This document shows positions 1 through 10,991 of a stretch of DNA of 64,000 nucleotides, piece after piece. Source of the DNA: Erythroxylum novogranatense. Lineage: Eukaryota > Streptophyta > Magnoliopsida > Malpighiales > Erythroxylaceae. A program made the translations under genes and the position numbers. How positions within the stretch are numbered: the stretch's first letter is position 1; each line of letters begins with the position of its first letter. The DNA lies in contig CM057228.1 of assembly GCA_029891385.1 (NCBI GenBank), forward strand, positions 20,856,309 to 20,920,308. The letters are read 5' to 3'. Below the pieces are notes generated by a model, which worked only from the letters and a program-made list of their open reading frames with translations, had not been told where the DNA came from and searched no databases.

Positions 1-1794
1 AAATTGCGATCTTCTGTCATTGAATTTTCTATTCAATACATTATATTGCATCACGAGCTAAATCTTGAAACACTCAATCGCATAATCCTTTTTAATTTTT
101 TTTCAAATTCCCAAAATATCTTAACCGTTATCGATTTGCATATTCATAGATATATCCAAAGATGTTCCTGTACGAATAATGTCTCCAAACTTTCAAAACA
201 ATACTCAATACAAAAAATTCAATTCATCAATTACAATGCAGCCCATGAGGTTATACTAGTCCCTATGTACATAAAACCACTCTACACTATATCAACAGAT
301 TGCATCATAACCTTTACTGGGACACTTCATTAAATATTGTAAAATCTCCAAATGTCTCTTTTTACAATCATCAGTCATACAGTTCACACGTTTTTCCTCA
401 ACCCTTTTTTTTTTTGTCAAAGAGCTAAGACCAGGAAACCCTTAACAACTTCTGGACGAATCCAGCATACAACTAGTTCTAAATAACTCCAAATCCCGTA
501 TATATATCCTTTGCAATTTCGCATTTTATCATCACCTCTATTGTCATTTAAGTATTCCAATGTGCCTTGTTCGAATACTAATTCATCCATAATTTAATGA
601 TCATAGTCACTATCCCAATTAAACCCAATTGAGACACTTTACTCTTTAGTAGTATAATACTGTCAGGGGCATCATTATCTCAGACAATTACAACTCAAAA
701 CTCCTTATACCCATGATTGATTTTCATAACTCTTTAAGTATCTGATCTCCCCAATGAGGAAAAATTTTCTTATGATTTTCTCAGTTTCATAATGACATGT
801 TCTATCAAATGTTCCTTTACACTAGTTTCTCCACATAATTCAATTTATTGCCATTTTTACAACTTGGGTTGATAACACATTCATCATATCAATTTTGTAC
901 TTCATGAACATATTTACACAAAATATTCGTGAACCAATATTCTCCTCATAATCGCAATTAATGTCTCCTTAATGTTCAAAAATTCTAGTACATAGTCGGA
1001 TTCTTTACATTAACATAGTGCATACTTCTCAGTGGTAGATTCTATCTCTTACGCTTGAGTCTCTGCTAGGATAAGGACTCCCATAATAACTTTTAATTCA
1101 TTTCAGATTTATCTCAGATTTGTCCTTTCATTTATATTTCTTTCAATTGAATCATCTGATCAACTTAACCCAATTTAGGGAAATTCTTTTTTGAAAGAAA
1201 ATTTCTTACTACTTTCATCGATACCGTTCACGGAATTTCTACTCATCAACAGTCGTCACATTTCTTATCAGCCATTCTCATTGCCTTAGGAAATCAATTT
1301 TAGCTATTCATGATATCCCACGAAGATCAATTTATGCCATAACTCATGTAATCAAAACATCCTTTTTAATAAGATTCAGTGAAGTATGTACCATCAAAAT
1401 CATTACATCTTATCGAGAGACAGATGTAGGGCAACTCATCAATTAGTCACTTACGCTAAGAACACCTTGATCTCATTTAATTTTTGACAACGCTTCCCTT
1501 TTCGCACCTGTCCTCGCTCGTGAGGATTATTCTCAATTTATTCTCAATTGATCACTATAAGCACTTTCACTTCTTATTCTATCTCATATTGAACTTTAAA
1601 CTATAAGAACTATGGCTTGCAATTATCCACTAACTCACTAGCTATGGTGCTCCCATTATCAGATGTGCATTCACATAGGCAAATCAACTGAACCTTGAAA
1701 ACTATTTCATCAAACCCATGTATGTTCCCAATTAAATCAAAATCATAGATGTATACTTATTCTTGATTTCCCACTAACATATTCTGACTTTAAA
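1..1794 (-). pseudogene. TEK1 internal region: decayed Tekay-type gypsy pol
   Basis: There is no useful open frame here, but two stretches match the pol of the better preserved TEK2 by eye, both on the - strand and in the right order. The stretch near 160-215 resembles the RNase H segment at about 6255-6300. The stretch near 395-460 resembles the RT-RNase H connection at about 8375-8440. The sequence is AT-rich and full of stops, as expected for an old methylated copy. It is taken to be the internal part of the element whose primer-binding site is at 14216-14229 and whose LTR starts at 14234; TEK2 interrupts it at 1794/13721. The far LTR lies outside the window. The assignment rests on short matches. 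Confidence 0.55.
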
Positions 1795-2200
1795 TGTAGC
1801 GCCCCCTTACCGTAGGGTACGCACCGGGACTCTCGTGGGTCGTTCTGATGCATATCCCACAGCAAGGAAGTGCTACGCTCACAACTATCACTAAATACTC
1901 GCATGGCATCAGTACAATTAAACCGCATGATGTAAATCACTAAAATTGAAAGCAACAATAATCTTTCATTTCACATTATCAATCCAAAATATAGACAAGT
2001 CCATCAGTTCCCTACAGTCTCAATACAATATCCCAAAAAGGAAACTGATACAAAAGTCTATACTAAATCATCTCCAAAAATTGTCCCAACTGACTGACCT
2101 GTGTGCCATCGCTTCACTTGACCAAGCACTCGCACTGCAGGAAAACTCTAACACGGGAGCTAAGAATCTACTAACGCTGTCCTGAAAAATATTAGCAATG

Positions 2201-2251
2201 TTGGGTGAGTTTGCGAATTCAATGAGAAACCATCATCGATGGTTCACCCAA
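2201..2251 (-). promoter_or_regulatory. Conserved hairpin in TEK2 left LTR
   Basis: AACCATC-ATC-GATGGTT forms a perfect 7-bp stem with a 3-nt loop. It is bracketed by TTGGGTGA and TCACCCAA, which can pair as an outer stem. The same hairpin occurs at the matching place in every Tekay LTR of the window (11390-11440, 22219-22270, 33604-33651, 40837-40890). It lies toward the R-U5 end. Its function is unknown. Confidence 0.5.
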
Positions 2252-3400
2252 CTCATGCATATATACATAATATGTCGCAATATATCACACAGTCACAATA
2301 CACAATCGGAACACTATCCGACACTTTACACATTTTCACTAATAATCATACTTTAGATAGATCACTGAGAAATTGTCACATAAATCACACATATCACTAC
2401 GCAATCATCACTTAATACACGCACTTTCACTTTTCACATTACAATCTGATGCATAACGCATGCCACTTCTCATTTTATGTCAGTGTTGTGACTGAGCGTC
2501 AATATTCACATTTTTGGCGAGTAGGAGAGCCCTCAGGGTATGCACTACTGCCCACTCACTTTAGGGATAGGAGAGCCCTCTGGGTATGCACTATTCTCTT
2601 TTGACCTTAGGCCCTTTTCACTGATAGTCGAGCTTAAAGCTCTGATCACTAATTGCTCAAATACAAGTTTGTTAATTACCGCTTTAATCATGCCTAGCAT
2701 GCACTCACACTTGCACAATCAATCACATATATCTCACTCACTTCTATGTATCACATTCAGAACACTTATTCACAAATTCCAACACATATATTCACAATCT
2801 CAGCACATTTATTTTACATTTGTAACACTCACATGGACAACAATTCACACACTCAAAGCACATTTAATCACACAAAGATTGAGGAACCAACTAGGTTACT
2901 CACCTGTAACTTCCGAGCTACTGCCTAGAAGTCACAGCAATATCCGTGGACTGACGATCCAACGACGCCTCTATAACAATTCAAATGGATTCTCATCACT
3001 ATATTCTCAATCAAGTAAATTCGATAATTCACATGTCTCAAATTCAAAATTGTACGATGCATGATCATGATTTTCCAGCGCTCTAATCCATTCCGCTATC
3101 TCTCGCTTCACAACCCAAAATACAATATTTACTAAATCAATCTCATCCATCAATTTCACAAATCTCTCATTCAAACTCTAATTATACTCCAATCGTCATA
3201 ACATAACTCTTAGGTCACGATAGAAACTATAATCAGCTCTCTTTCTATGATTGAGAACTCGCTAATTTAAATTCGAACTCTTAATCATTACCTCAATCGT
3301 AGACCTCTTTCTCTAGTTCACAACGAATCCAGAATAACATCAATTGGAGGTCTATACCATAAGATACACCCCAAAAACCAACTTATTTCACTTCATAAAT

Positions 3401-3540
3401 CGTCCCTCGTCGTGACCAAGGATCCCTCGTCGCGACGTGGGAAGGGACGCTCGTCGCGGCGACTCGGCCCGCTCGTCGCGTCGAACACGATTGGTTCGTC
3501 ATGGCGAGGCCGATTCTGAGCGTGACGTGTGGACGCGAAC
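3401..3540. repeat. CG-palindrome array, TEK2 left LTR
   Basis: This is a run of CTCGTCGCGACG-like units in otherwise AT-rich sequence. It is about 45 bp shorter than the array at 12589-12770 in the sister LTR, so copy number changed after or during insertion. It lies downstream of the TATA box in element orientation. Confidence 0.75.
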
Positions 3541-3930
3541 GATCTTCGTCTTCTCCGATCGATTTTCATTCTTTCTCTCTCTCAAAACCATCATTAAACA
3601 CACTCAACTACCCATATCTCAAGCATTTAAACTCATTAAATACCATAAATGCAACAACCAACAATAAATAACAACATTAAACACAATAAACTTACCAAAT
3701 CAAAGAATCGAACGGTAACCCTAATTTCTGAAAATCGCCAACTCCTTATCCTTCCTTTCACAACCACAATGAACCATCAATAACTAGCTCAACATCAACA
3801 TTTCCAACGCTCCAGAAATTCTTCAACCACAATGAAGAGAAACCAACGAAAATCTCCAAGGGGAAAGGGTGAAATCGTCTACGGGGAGAGAAGAGAAATG
3901 CTTAACTCCAATATCCAAAACCTAACTCAT

Positions 3931-3938
3931 TTATATAA
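3931..3938 (-). promoter_or_regulatory. Putative TATA box of TEK2 left LTR
   Basis: TTTATATAA on the - strand is about 550 bp from the U3 edge and is kept at the same place in the right LTR (about 13164-13171). The downstream sequence is pyrimidine-rich like a leader. The promoter is inferred from position only. Confidence 0.45.
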
Positions 3939-4487
3939 AGATTTAAACCTATTCTCACAAATTCACAAGCCCTCAATTTCTTTTAAATCTCAGTCTCTAA
4001 ATTTCGCTGGCTCATCACAATAATTCCTAAACTCGCAAATCTAAATTTTCCAAGCCATTTTTCAGTCAATTTCGAAACCAGAATCTTAATCATCAGTCTC
4101 TAGGTCATTTTTTCGGTCCAAACTCATAACTCTAAAAATTCTAGAAACATTCCCATAATTCCTCAAAAATGTAAAACACTTGATCCCATACTCAATTTTT
4201 GATTTCCAATTCCCTAAATTTCAATCTTCACTCTAATTCAACTATCCACTCAAATTATTCCTAATTTCACTTTAAATCAAATCTAACTCAGTTATCTCAA
4301 AATTCACAATTCAACTCATAATCAGAATTTAAATGCTGGAACAATCATGAATGCATGTCACTATGTATGCATGTGTAATTGATCTATCTCTTTATAATCA
4401 GAGGCCAAAAAGCACTCGATCACAATTTATGCAATAACAGAACTACCCGTACCAATATGCTCATCGCATTGGTAACGGGATGTTACA

Positions 4488-4500
4488 ATTCTCTCCTCCT
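4488..4500 (-). other. TEK2 polypurine tract
   Basis: On the - strand AGGAGGAGAGAAT directly precedes the 3' LTR start TGTAACATCCCG. This is the expected place and composition for the primer of plus-strand DNA synthesis. Confidence 0.8.
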
Positions 4501-5077
4501 AAATAAAAATTTCATCCCGAAATTTCATACCTGACTTGTCGAACAGATGAGGGTACTGCCTCCTCATGTGCTCCTCAGTCTCCCAAGTTGCTTCCTCTGA
4601 TGAGTGGTTCTTCCATAGGACTTTCACCAATGGAATCACCCTGCTCTTCAATTGCTTGACACGCGATCCGATAATCCACACCGGCTCCTTAACATAACTC
4701 AGATCACTCGCTATCTGAATCTCTTGAGCCGGAATCACATGAGTCGGGTCTGAGCGGTATCTCCGGAGCATACTCACATGAAACACATCATGCAATTGGG
4801 ACATCTCACTAGGCAATGCCAATCTATAGGCTAACGGTCCAATCCTCTCGGTAATCTCATACAGACCGACATACTGAGGACTCAACTTGCCCTTAAGGCC
4901 AAATCTCAGCACTCCTCTCCAAGGTGACACTCGGAGGAATACTCTATCACCCACACTGTACTCCATCTCTTGTCGATGCTGATCCACATAACTCTTCTGT
5001 CTATCCTGAGCCACCTTAATGCGACTCCGAATCAATCTCACTTTATCCATCAGATCTTGGATCATTTCAGACCTCAA
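4499..5077 (-). CDS. TEK2 integrase C-terminus with chromodomain-like tail
   Basis: A 192-residue open stretch forms the end of the TEK2 polyprotein. It starts in the integrase C-terminal region with DRQKSYVDQHRQEMEYSVGD, typical of gypsy integrases. The middle has LSPQYVGLYEI and LHDVFHVSMLRRY, which are hallmark strings of this domain. The last about 60 residues (VLWKNHSSEEATWETEEHMR) resemble the chromodomain-like module that chromoviruses use to target heterochromatin. The frame stops at 4499, overlapping the polypurine tract, as is usual. The first Met is internal; upstream coding (5078-5634) is broken by shifts. Family assignment is firm; targeting is known for the family, not shown here. 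Confidence 0.85.
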   Translation of the reverse strand: MRSEMIQDLMDKVRLIRSRIKVAQDRQKSYVDQHRQEMEYSVGDRVFLRVSPWRGVLRFGLKGKLSPQYVGLYEITERIGPLAYRLALPSEMSQLHDVFHVSMLRRYRSDPTHVIPAQEIQIASDLSYVKEPVWIIGSRVKQLKSRVIPLVKVLWKNHSSEEATWETEEHMRRQYPHLFDKSGMKFRDEIFI

Positions 5078-5634
5078 GCATCCTCACACCCTCTTCATCC
5101 CAAAGAAAGAGGTGATCTACACGGTCTCCCATATAAGACCTCATACGGTGCCATCCCAATCATGCGCCTGCATCGATTATTGTGCACGCAAACTCAACCA
5201 GAGCCAAGCATCGATCCCAAACACCTCTGAACTCCAATACACAAGCTCTCAGCATATCCTCAATAGTCTTGATCGTCCTCTCACTCTGCCCATCTGTCTG
5301 AGGATGAAATGTTGTACTAAAATTCAACCTCGAACCCAAAGCTAACCATGTGCTCTTCCGAACCTCAAGTAAACTGGATCCCTATCGACACTATCGATCA
5401 TCGGGACCCCATGCGATCGCAAGACAATCTCGCCACATACTTACGGGCCAACTGATCGAGAGTATTATTCTCTCGCACTGGCAAGAAGTGAGCCGATTTG
5501 GTCAAACGGTCCACTATGACCCAAATCGCATCATGCTGCCTCGGCGTCCTAGGCAACCCCATAATAAAATCCATAGTAATCCGCTCCCATTGCCACTCCG
5601 GAATGGGTAACGAATGCAGTCTCCCAACTGGGGC
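5078..5634 (-). pseudogene. TEK2 integrase catalytic core, broken
   Basis: Read in shifting - strand frames this stretch gives pieces of a gypsy integrase core: MDFIMGLPRTPRQHDAIWV, VDRLTKSAHFLPV, FHPQTDGQSERTIKT and YEVLYGRPCRSPL. The family uses D, D and E to join cDNA to the target. At least one frame change and several stops near 5380-5410 and 5090-5110 break it. It links the zinc-binding part (5635-6033) to the C-terminus (4499-5077). Confidence 0.75.
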
Positions 5635-6033
5635 CTAGTGCTCAGCCTTAACCTGCTGGCATGTCAAACACCGAGAAACGAACTCTGCCACTTGCCTTTT
5701 CATATCTGGCCACCAGAAATGCAACTTAAGGGTATTATACATCTTAGTAGTACCAGGATGTATAGCATAAGCGGCCACATGTGCTTCCTCTAAAATCTCT
5801 CGTCTCAGATCATCTACATCTGGTACACACAGCCTCTGACCCATCCAAAGAGTCCCGTCTCTCAACTCAAAATCAGCAGTCAACCCTGATCTGACTCTAT
5901 CCATCAATCTCACTAACACAGGATCCTGATCCTGGACTCTCCTGATCCGATCATGCAACATCGGCCTCAGCCTCAGAGTAGCAATCAAAGCTCCATCCTG
6001 AGCCAAATCCATCTGCACATTAAGAGCTCTCAA
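5635..6033 (-). CDS. TEK2 integrase N-terminal zinc-binding segment
   Basis: A 132-residue open fragment. Its second half carries the HHCC-type zinc finger of retroelement integrases: histidines in EEAHVAAYAIHPG and cysteines in SRCLTCQQVK, with FWWPDMKR between them. The first half (LRLRPMLHDRIRRVQDQDP and DGTLWMGQRLCVPD) is the usual linker between RNase H and integrase in Tekay elements. It ends in a stop at 5635, after which the core continues in a broken form. The corresponding TEK3 segment is 37115-37399. Confidence 0.82.
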   Translation of the reverse strand: MRALNVQMDLAQDGALIATLRLRPMLHDRIRRVQDQDPVLVRLMDRVRSGLTADFELRDGTLWMGQRLCVPDVDDLRREILEEAHVAAYAIHPGTTKMYNTLKLHFWWPDMKRQVAEFVSRCLTCQQVKAEH

Positions 6034-6367
6034 CTGAATCAGGCTAGGCAGTCTCCTAATCTGAATCTAAGTTGCACTGATATGAGATCTCCTACTCAAC
6101 GCATCTGCCACCACATTGGCCTTCCCTGGATGATACTCAATCGTGTAGTCATAGTCCTTTAACAACTCAATCCATCTCCTCTATCTCAGATTCAACTCTC
6201 GCTGGCTCAACAGATATCTCAGACTCTTATGATCAGTGAAGATCTAGAACGTCTCCCCATACAAATAATGTCTCCAGATCTTCAAAGCAAAAACCACTGC
6301 AGCCAACTCCAAATCATGTACTGGATAATTCCTCTCATGAGACCTCAACTGTCTCGAGGCATACGCT
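6034..6367 (-). pseudogene. TEK2 RNase H, distal half
   Basis: Translated pieces such as IFTDHKSLRYLLSQRELNLR and [20 protein letters not shown] are the C-terminal half of gypsy RNase H, followed by ADALSRR at the linker. Several in-frame stops interrupt it. The proximal half is at 8209-8460; SOLO1 separates them. Confidence 0.75.
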
Positions 6368-6372
6368 ATAAC

Positions 6373-7612
6373 TGTTAGAGTAGTGCCCTAAAGGCAATCC
6401 CCTTTAGCGCATTTTGTTCATAGTCATGTACAGACTTTATGAATAAATAAAGAAAGGCATGTTTCATTTATTTGATGTTCTTTATGAATTGATAGTGATC
6501 TTTAATCAAATTAATGAAGTCCATGATATATGACATAGCATGAAGGAAATTATGATGTGATCATACTCCCGAGATTCCTATCATGTGCAATTATGTCAAG
6601 ATCAAATGTTCCTAGTCATAGGATTAATGAGACCGACATCATTAATCCCATTGCACTAGCATATGTCATACTCCTTGATTGGATCAGCAAAGGATCTCGT
6701 AAACCGTAAATATGAGATATTTAGAGTTGACATATGGATGCTTACTAGTGGTAGTAAGTTCATTGATGATTCGCCATGAGATCATCACATGGATTTATGT
6801 CGTTGATAATCTCATCATAGAATGGTGCAAGTATCCTTAGACTTGAGGTACTCAAGGATATCTTGATACCGATCGCATTTTGACTCCATTCCTTATGGCC
6901 TTCCAGAGGTTACTCATAGGGTGGTGCTTGGGTACGTTTGAGGTATTCAAGGTAATTGAGTAGCCAATAAAGGATTCATCACTTACGGAAAATGTAAGAG
7001 ATACCTGACCTCTTCGTCAGATCATTACTTTAAGTCTCTCGGCGAGCATGACTATGTCATGAAGAGTGTCTTCATGGACATATAAAGTAATGAGTCCTCG
7101 ACAGAACCGATTTCACTTAGGCTAGACTTAGTCTAGTAAGAGTTGACATATTAGCCATACTCATAACCAAGTGGGGTATAGGATGATGAAAGGACTAATT
7201 GCACAAGAATTGTTCATGGAAGGGTTCGTGATCCGTTCGTGATGAATTCATCAAACCAATTACTTTCCGTCAATTGGGGTCATGATGTGTTGCTAGATAC
7301 CGCCATGACTTGCTCAGATTAATTGTTAATCTAAGTGGCCAACATAACCGGAACCTAAAGTGGTCACACGATAAGAGTGTTTGGAGAATCGTAAAATAGT
7401 AATTGGACAGAGTTCCAATTATGGAGAGCATTAGATTAAATGGATCCCATGGGATTGGGATATGTCCCGATGAGATCGCGACATCAATATTGCTAAGAAA
7501 GGTTTAGGAATGTTTCAAAGATCGGTCCCGAGAAAGTTTAGAGACCCACCCCAGCTTGATTGGACCTCTTAGTAATTATATATATATGTTAATTAATTAA
7601 GTAATTAATTAA

Positions 7613-7662
<50 letters not shown>

Positions 7663-8203
7663 TATACACGTTGAAAGAGGGAGGAGAGGATAAGAATGTT
7701 GAAAAGTCAAAGCTTTATTACTTTAATCCTTTAAAGAATGAATGGCCATCATTCCACCACATGTCATGTTCTTATGGATTGATTTTTAAAGGTTAAAATC
7801 AATATAACATGGGATTTTGGGGGTGTGGTCGAGGTTTTGATAAGGAGAAGAAGAAGAAAGCTTAAAGGTTGCTTTGGTTTGAAAGTGGATTTTCAAGTCT
7901 TCTTCCATCAAGCATCATCGATTCTCTCTTCTTCCAAGCAAGGATTCAACGTTATTCTCAAGCTCTCTGTGATGTAGGTAGGGTCTAGCAGCTCTTATTC
8001 TGTTCTAGCTATTCTCGGGTCAAAGGGTTTGACTCGGTTAGGTTTTCGATCTCTGCGTGGATACCTTTAGAGATAGTCTCTATTGGCTATTCAGTTTGAG
8101 TTTTCATACCGACACCGGATCCTGGTTTTCGGAAGGTCCCGGGACCAAAAATTTTTGTTTCCGCTGCTGGAACATGTGATGTTCCTCCCGGGATTTTCCT
8201 ACA
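6373..8203 (+). mobile_element. SOLO1: 1.83-kb solo LTR, probably copia-type
   Basis: The insert starts TGTTAGAGTAG and ends TTTTCCTACA and is flanked by a perfect 5-bp duplication ATAAC (6368-6372 and 8204-8208). Removing it rejoins the TEK2 RNase H frame, and TEK3 has the uninterrupted site near 37738-37745. It has no coding frame and no second LTR, so a solo LTR is the simplest reading. A long TA run (7617-7656) may include the TATA region; the downstream sequence looks like a + strand leader. The lineage is a guess from the end sequence and length. Confidence 0.75.
7617..7656. repeat. (TA)n microsatellite in SOLO1
   Basis: This is an uninterrupted TA dinucleotide run of about 20 units, preceded by AATTAATTAATT-type sequence. 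Its length is likely unstable and may not be reliable in an assembly. Confidence 0.9.
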
Positions 8204-8208
8204 ATAAC

Positions 8209-8461
8209 TCTCCCATGCTGCATCAGAACACTGCCTAATCTCTGCTGCGAAGCATCACTAAATACCTCGAAACCTCCGAACCCTGACGACAAAGCTAACA
8301 TTGGTGCCGTAGTCAATCGATGTCTAAGCTCCTCAAAACTCCTCTGACACTCATCAGTCCATCTGAAGGTCACATTTTTCCTCAGAAGTTTTGTCAAAGG
8401 GGCTAAGATCACTGAAAACCCCTCGACAAACCTCCGGTAATATCCTGCTAGTCTGAGGAAA
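8209..8461 (-). pseudogene. TEK2 RT-RNase H connection and proximal RNase H
   Basis: On the - strand this reads ILAPLTKLLRKNVTFRWTDE, then CQRSFEELRHRLTTAPMLAL, then FEVFSDASQQRLGSVLMQHG. That is the tether plus the first RNase H strands. The first catalytic Asp of RNase H is in FSDAS. The frame runs straight into SOLO1 at 8203, so residues after it are LTR-encoded noise. A stop near 8462 separates it from RT. Confidence 0.8.
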
Positions 8462-8463
8462 CT

Positions 8464-8904
8464 TCAAATCTCTGACACGTTCCTCGGAACCTCCCAACTC
8501 CTCACTGCCTCAATCTTGTGAGAATCCACCCGGATACCCTCACCAGACACAATGTGGCCTAAGAACACCACCTCATCCAGCCAAAATTTACATTTCGTGA
8601 ATTTGGCATATAGCTGCCTCTCCCTCATAATCTGCAGCACAATCCTCAGATGCTCCGCATGCTCCTGACTACTCATCGAATACACCATAATATCATCAAT
8701 GAACACAATCACGAACTGATCCAGGTAGGGCTGAAAGACTCTATTCGACAAGGCCATGAAGGCTGCTGGGGCATTGGACAACCCGAACGGCATCACTAAG
8801 AACTCGAAATGCCTATATCTGCTCCTGAAAGCACTCTTAGGCACGTCAGCCTCTGCAATCCTCAACTGATAATACCCTGACCTCATATCCAACTTAGTAA
8901 ACAC
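8464..8904 (-). CDS. TEK2 reverse transcriptase, palm and thumb part
   Basis: A 146-residue open fragment with the gypsy RT core: [13 protein letters not shown] (residues 4-16), [17 protein letters not shown] (33-49) and the catalytic box [12 protein letters not shown] with two Asp at about 70-71. The thumb part has [20 protein letters not shown]. The enzyme copies element RNA into cDNA in the cytoplasmic particle. A stop just upstream (around 8905-8913) splits it from the fingers domain at 8914-9375, so no full-length enzyme can be made. Confidence 0.88.
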   Translation of the reverse strand: MFTKLDMRSGYYQLRIAEADVPKSAFRSRYRHFEFLVMPFGLSNAPAAFMALSNRVFQPYLDQFVIVFIDDIMVYSMSSQEHAEHLRIVLQIMRERQLYAKFTKCKFWLDEVVFLGHIVSGEGIRVDSHKIEAVRSWEVPRNVSEI

Positions 8905-8913
8905 TTGAACTCC

Positions 8914-9375
8914 CTACAACTGGTCAAATAGATCATCGATCCTAGGCAGTGGGTACTTGTTCTTGACAGTCACCCGATTCAGCTGCCTATAATCGATGCA
9001 CAACCTCAAAGTCCCATCCTTCTTTTTCACAAACAACACTGGAGCTCCCCACGGTGAAACACTGGGTCTAATAAACCCCTTATCCAACAACTCCTGCAAC
9101 TGAGCCTTAAGCTCCCTCAGTTCCACCGGTGCCATCCTATATAGAGGTATAGATATAGGAGCGGTACCTAGAACGATGTCTATCTCAAACTCCGTCTCCC
9201 GATCCGGCGGCAAACCCGGTAACTCATCGGGGAATACATCTGGAAATTCCCTAATCACGGGAATATCCTGCAACCTCTGCTCAACTCTGGAATCCACTAC
9301 ATGAGCCAAATACGCCTCACAACCTCCTCGCATCAATCTCAAAGCATTCATAAACGAAATCATCCTGGCTGGCAC
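8914..9375 (-). CDS. TEK2 reverse transcriptase, fingers part
   Basis: A 153-residue open fragment. It begins with the linker after protease ([20 protein letters not shown], then [11 protein letters not shown]) and continues into [38 protein letters not shown] and [15 protein letters not shown]. These are textbook gypsy RT blocks 1-2. A stop after DQL separates it from the palm part at 8904. Protease lies immediately upstream in a broken frame. Confidence 0.88.
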   Translation of the reverse strand: MPARMISFMNALRLMRGGCEAYLAHVVDSRVEQRLQDIPVIREFPDVFPDELPGLPPDRETEFEIDIVLGTAPISIPLYRMAPVELRELKAQLQELLDKGFIRPSVSPWGAPVLFVKKKDGTLRLCIDYRQLNRVTVKNKYPLPRIDDLFDQL

Positions 9376-9825
9376 TGCCTGACTAACACCTCAAAAAACA
9401 ACTCTTGGCTAACCAGGAGATTCTAACACGACCTCCTTGGTATAACAATCCATCACAGCCTTATGCGCAGCAAGCCAGTCCATCCCTAGAATCAGATCAA
9501 TCTCTCTCAAAGACAAAACTATCAGGTCTGCACTCAACTCGCCGATCAATCACTATCGGACACCCTCGCACCTCTCCCAAACTGTCAGACTACCTAGAGG
9601 CGTACTCACCTCTAACCCACACTGCAATCTCTCCCTATCACCATGCAGTCTACATGCCACATGCGGTGCAATGAATGAATGAGTGGATCCAGGATCCATC
9701 AATGCATAAACCTCAAAGCCGTAAATCAAAGCAGATCAAGAACAACATCCGAGACTCGAGCCTCCGCCGAGTCATAAGAGACTCTAGCACAGGGGATGGC
9801 GACAATGCTTCCGACCTTCAGACCA
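9376..9825 (-). pseudogene. TEK2 aspartic protease region, broken
   Basis: Around 9650-9720 the - strand reads FEVYALMDPGSTHSFI, the active-site neighbourhood of the retropepsin-like protease that cleaves the polyprotein. The motif is DPG where many families have DTG or DSG; TEK3 has YPG at the same place (39019-39372). Stops and shifts break the rest of the domain. Confidence 0.65.
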
Positions 9826-10048
9826 CTACGGACCCTCACCGACCTCGACCTCTACCTCGGCCTCTCCATCCAGATCCACCTCCACGGCTCTGCTGCACCG
9901 TGGCATGACTGCCAGATCTACCGATCCAATGTGATCGGGCCTCCACAAGAAAAGGACACTCTTGAGCCGATGGTCCATGGAACCACATGAGACACGCTTG
10001 GTAAACCTCCAAAGACTCTTCATCATGTGGTTCTCTCACAATACTCAC
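9826..10048 (-). pseudogene. TEK2 gag zinc knuckle, frameshifted
   Basis: Two overlapping - strand frames each carry part of a CCHC zinc knuckle: CGSMDH in one and ECPFL in the other, so a one-base change splits the motif near 9980-10000. Zinc knuckles bind element RNA for packaging. Downstream the frames are Gly/Arg-rich, as in many gypsy gag tails. Confidence 0.6.
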
Positions 10049-10057
10049 ATAGCGGGA

Positions 10058-10696
10058 TCATCTGGCCTGAACCTCTAGCACCGCTACGGCCACTGCTAGA
10101 CTGAACACATCTGCCCCTCTGCCCAAATCTGGACTGCCTACCTCCTCCGGACGACCTGAAGGTCCTGGCCTGACGCTTACTGAATCCTCTTCTCTCACTA
10201 CCCTGGCTGCCACTAGGTCTCTTGCCACTGGGCCCTGACTAGGCTCAACTCGGCTCTGTCTCAGAAGCTGCTCGATCCTCACCATAGCTGCCCTCAACTC
10301 AACGAAGGTGCCCATATCAGACCGGGCTAACCCGGTACGAATCTCCAGATTGAGCCCTCCCTCAAATCTTTGGCACCTATCAGACTCTGAATTTTTCAAA
10401 GCAGAGGCATATCCCATCAACTCATTAAATCGCACCTCATAATCAGCCACTGACATCGACCCCTGTCTCAACTCAAGAAACTCCTGCATCTTCATCTTTA
10501 AATACACTTTGGGCATGAAGTTATCTCTGAATGCCCTCAGAAAATCATCCCAAGTCAACATACAGGGCCTGGAAGAACTGCCCGGGACAGTCTTCCACCA
10601 CTGAAAAGCCGAACCCTGAAGCAAAGACAGTGAATAGTCAAAGCGCTCCTCAGAGTCGCAGTCCATCTGATCGAGGACTCTCTCTGTCCTCTCCAA
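10058..10696 (-). CDS. TEK2 gag, capsid-like part
   Basis: A 212-residue open fragment of the gag shell protein. Motifs typical of the retrotransposon gag family are FQWWKTVPGSS, LTWDDFLRAFRDNFMPK, LELRQGSMSVADYEVRFNEL and CQRFEGGLNLEIRT. The protein forms the cytoplasmic particle that packages element RNA. The N-terminal part lies in another frame at 10733-10927 and the zinc knuckle downstream at 9826-10048, so at least two shifts break gag. Confidence 0.85.
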   Translation of the reverse strand: MERTERVLDQMDCDSEERFDYSLSLLQGSAFQWWKTVPGSSSRPCMLTWDDFLRAFRDNFMPKVYLKMKMQEFLELRQGSMSVADYEVRFNELMGYASALKNSESDRCQRFEGGLNLEIRTGLARSDMGTFVELRAAMVRIEQLLRQSRVEPSQGPVARDLVAARVVREEDSVSVRPGPSGRPEEVGSPDLGRGADVFSLAVAVAVLEVQAR

Positions 10697-10732
10697 CCAT
10701 CCTCACCTCCGCAGGCTCGGCCGCCATAGAAG

Positions 10733-10927
10733 TCAACGACTCCATAGCGATCTATCATACCTCCTCTCCCGTCTCACGGGAACTCTGGGAGGCAACTCAT
10801 CAGAATGAGGAACAGGGGACTCTCTACTAGCTCCCACGGATCCTAAGTCAGCTGGTTGATCCACTTGATCCCCAAGAACGGATGACCTATAACAAACAAG
10901 AACCTGATCAATTTCCACTTTTCTCAC
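10733..10927 (-). CDS. TEK2 gag N-terminal fragment
   Basis: A 64-residue open stretch starting 47 bp inside the PBS. It has no recognisable fold, but its position between PBS and capsid-like gag, its - strand and its charged composition fit the gag N-terminus. The frame is lost before 10696. Confidence 0.45.
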   Translation of the reverse strand: MRKVEIDQVLVCYRSSVLGDQVDQPADLGSVGASRESPVPHSDELPPRVPVRRERRYDRSLWSR

Positions 10928-10974
10928 TGAAATTCAAGCCTAAAATACACTATGCCCAAAAGATGCCAAACCAT

Positions 10975-10986
10975 GCTCTGATACCA
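10975..10986 (-). other. TEK2 primer-binding site (initiator Met tRNA)
   Basis: On the - strand TGGTATCAGAGC is complementary to the 3' end of plant initiator Met tRNA. It begins five bases after the 5' LTR edge at 10992, the usual placement. It fixes element orientation. Confidence 0.92.
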
Positions 10987-10991
10987 CCTAA

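Larger units (their letters stand above)
1795..4487 (-). repeat. TEK2 3' LTR (left copy)
   Basis: A 2693-bp LTR with TG...CA ends, closely matching 10992-13720 along its length. It holds a U3 of about 550 bp before a TATA box, a CG-palindrome array (3401-3540), a doublet of an LTR box containing GGAGAGCCCTC (about 2525-2590) and a hairpin (2201-2251). Short open frames inside it are not conserved proteins. Confidence 0.88.

Noticed and set aside
1..333. 109-codon + strand frame at the window start
   Set aside because: It is antisense to a decayed Tekay RNase H region; composition is typical of AT-rich noise.
9650..9720. DPG in place of DTG/DSG in the TEK2 protease as an unusual active site
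   Set aside because: I recall DPGSTHS-type strings as common in plant Tekay elements, so this is probably a lineage trait. Only the YPG of TEK3 looks like a true loss.
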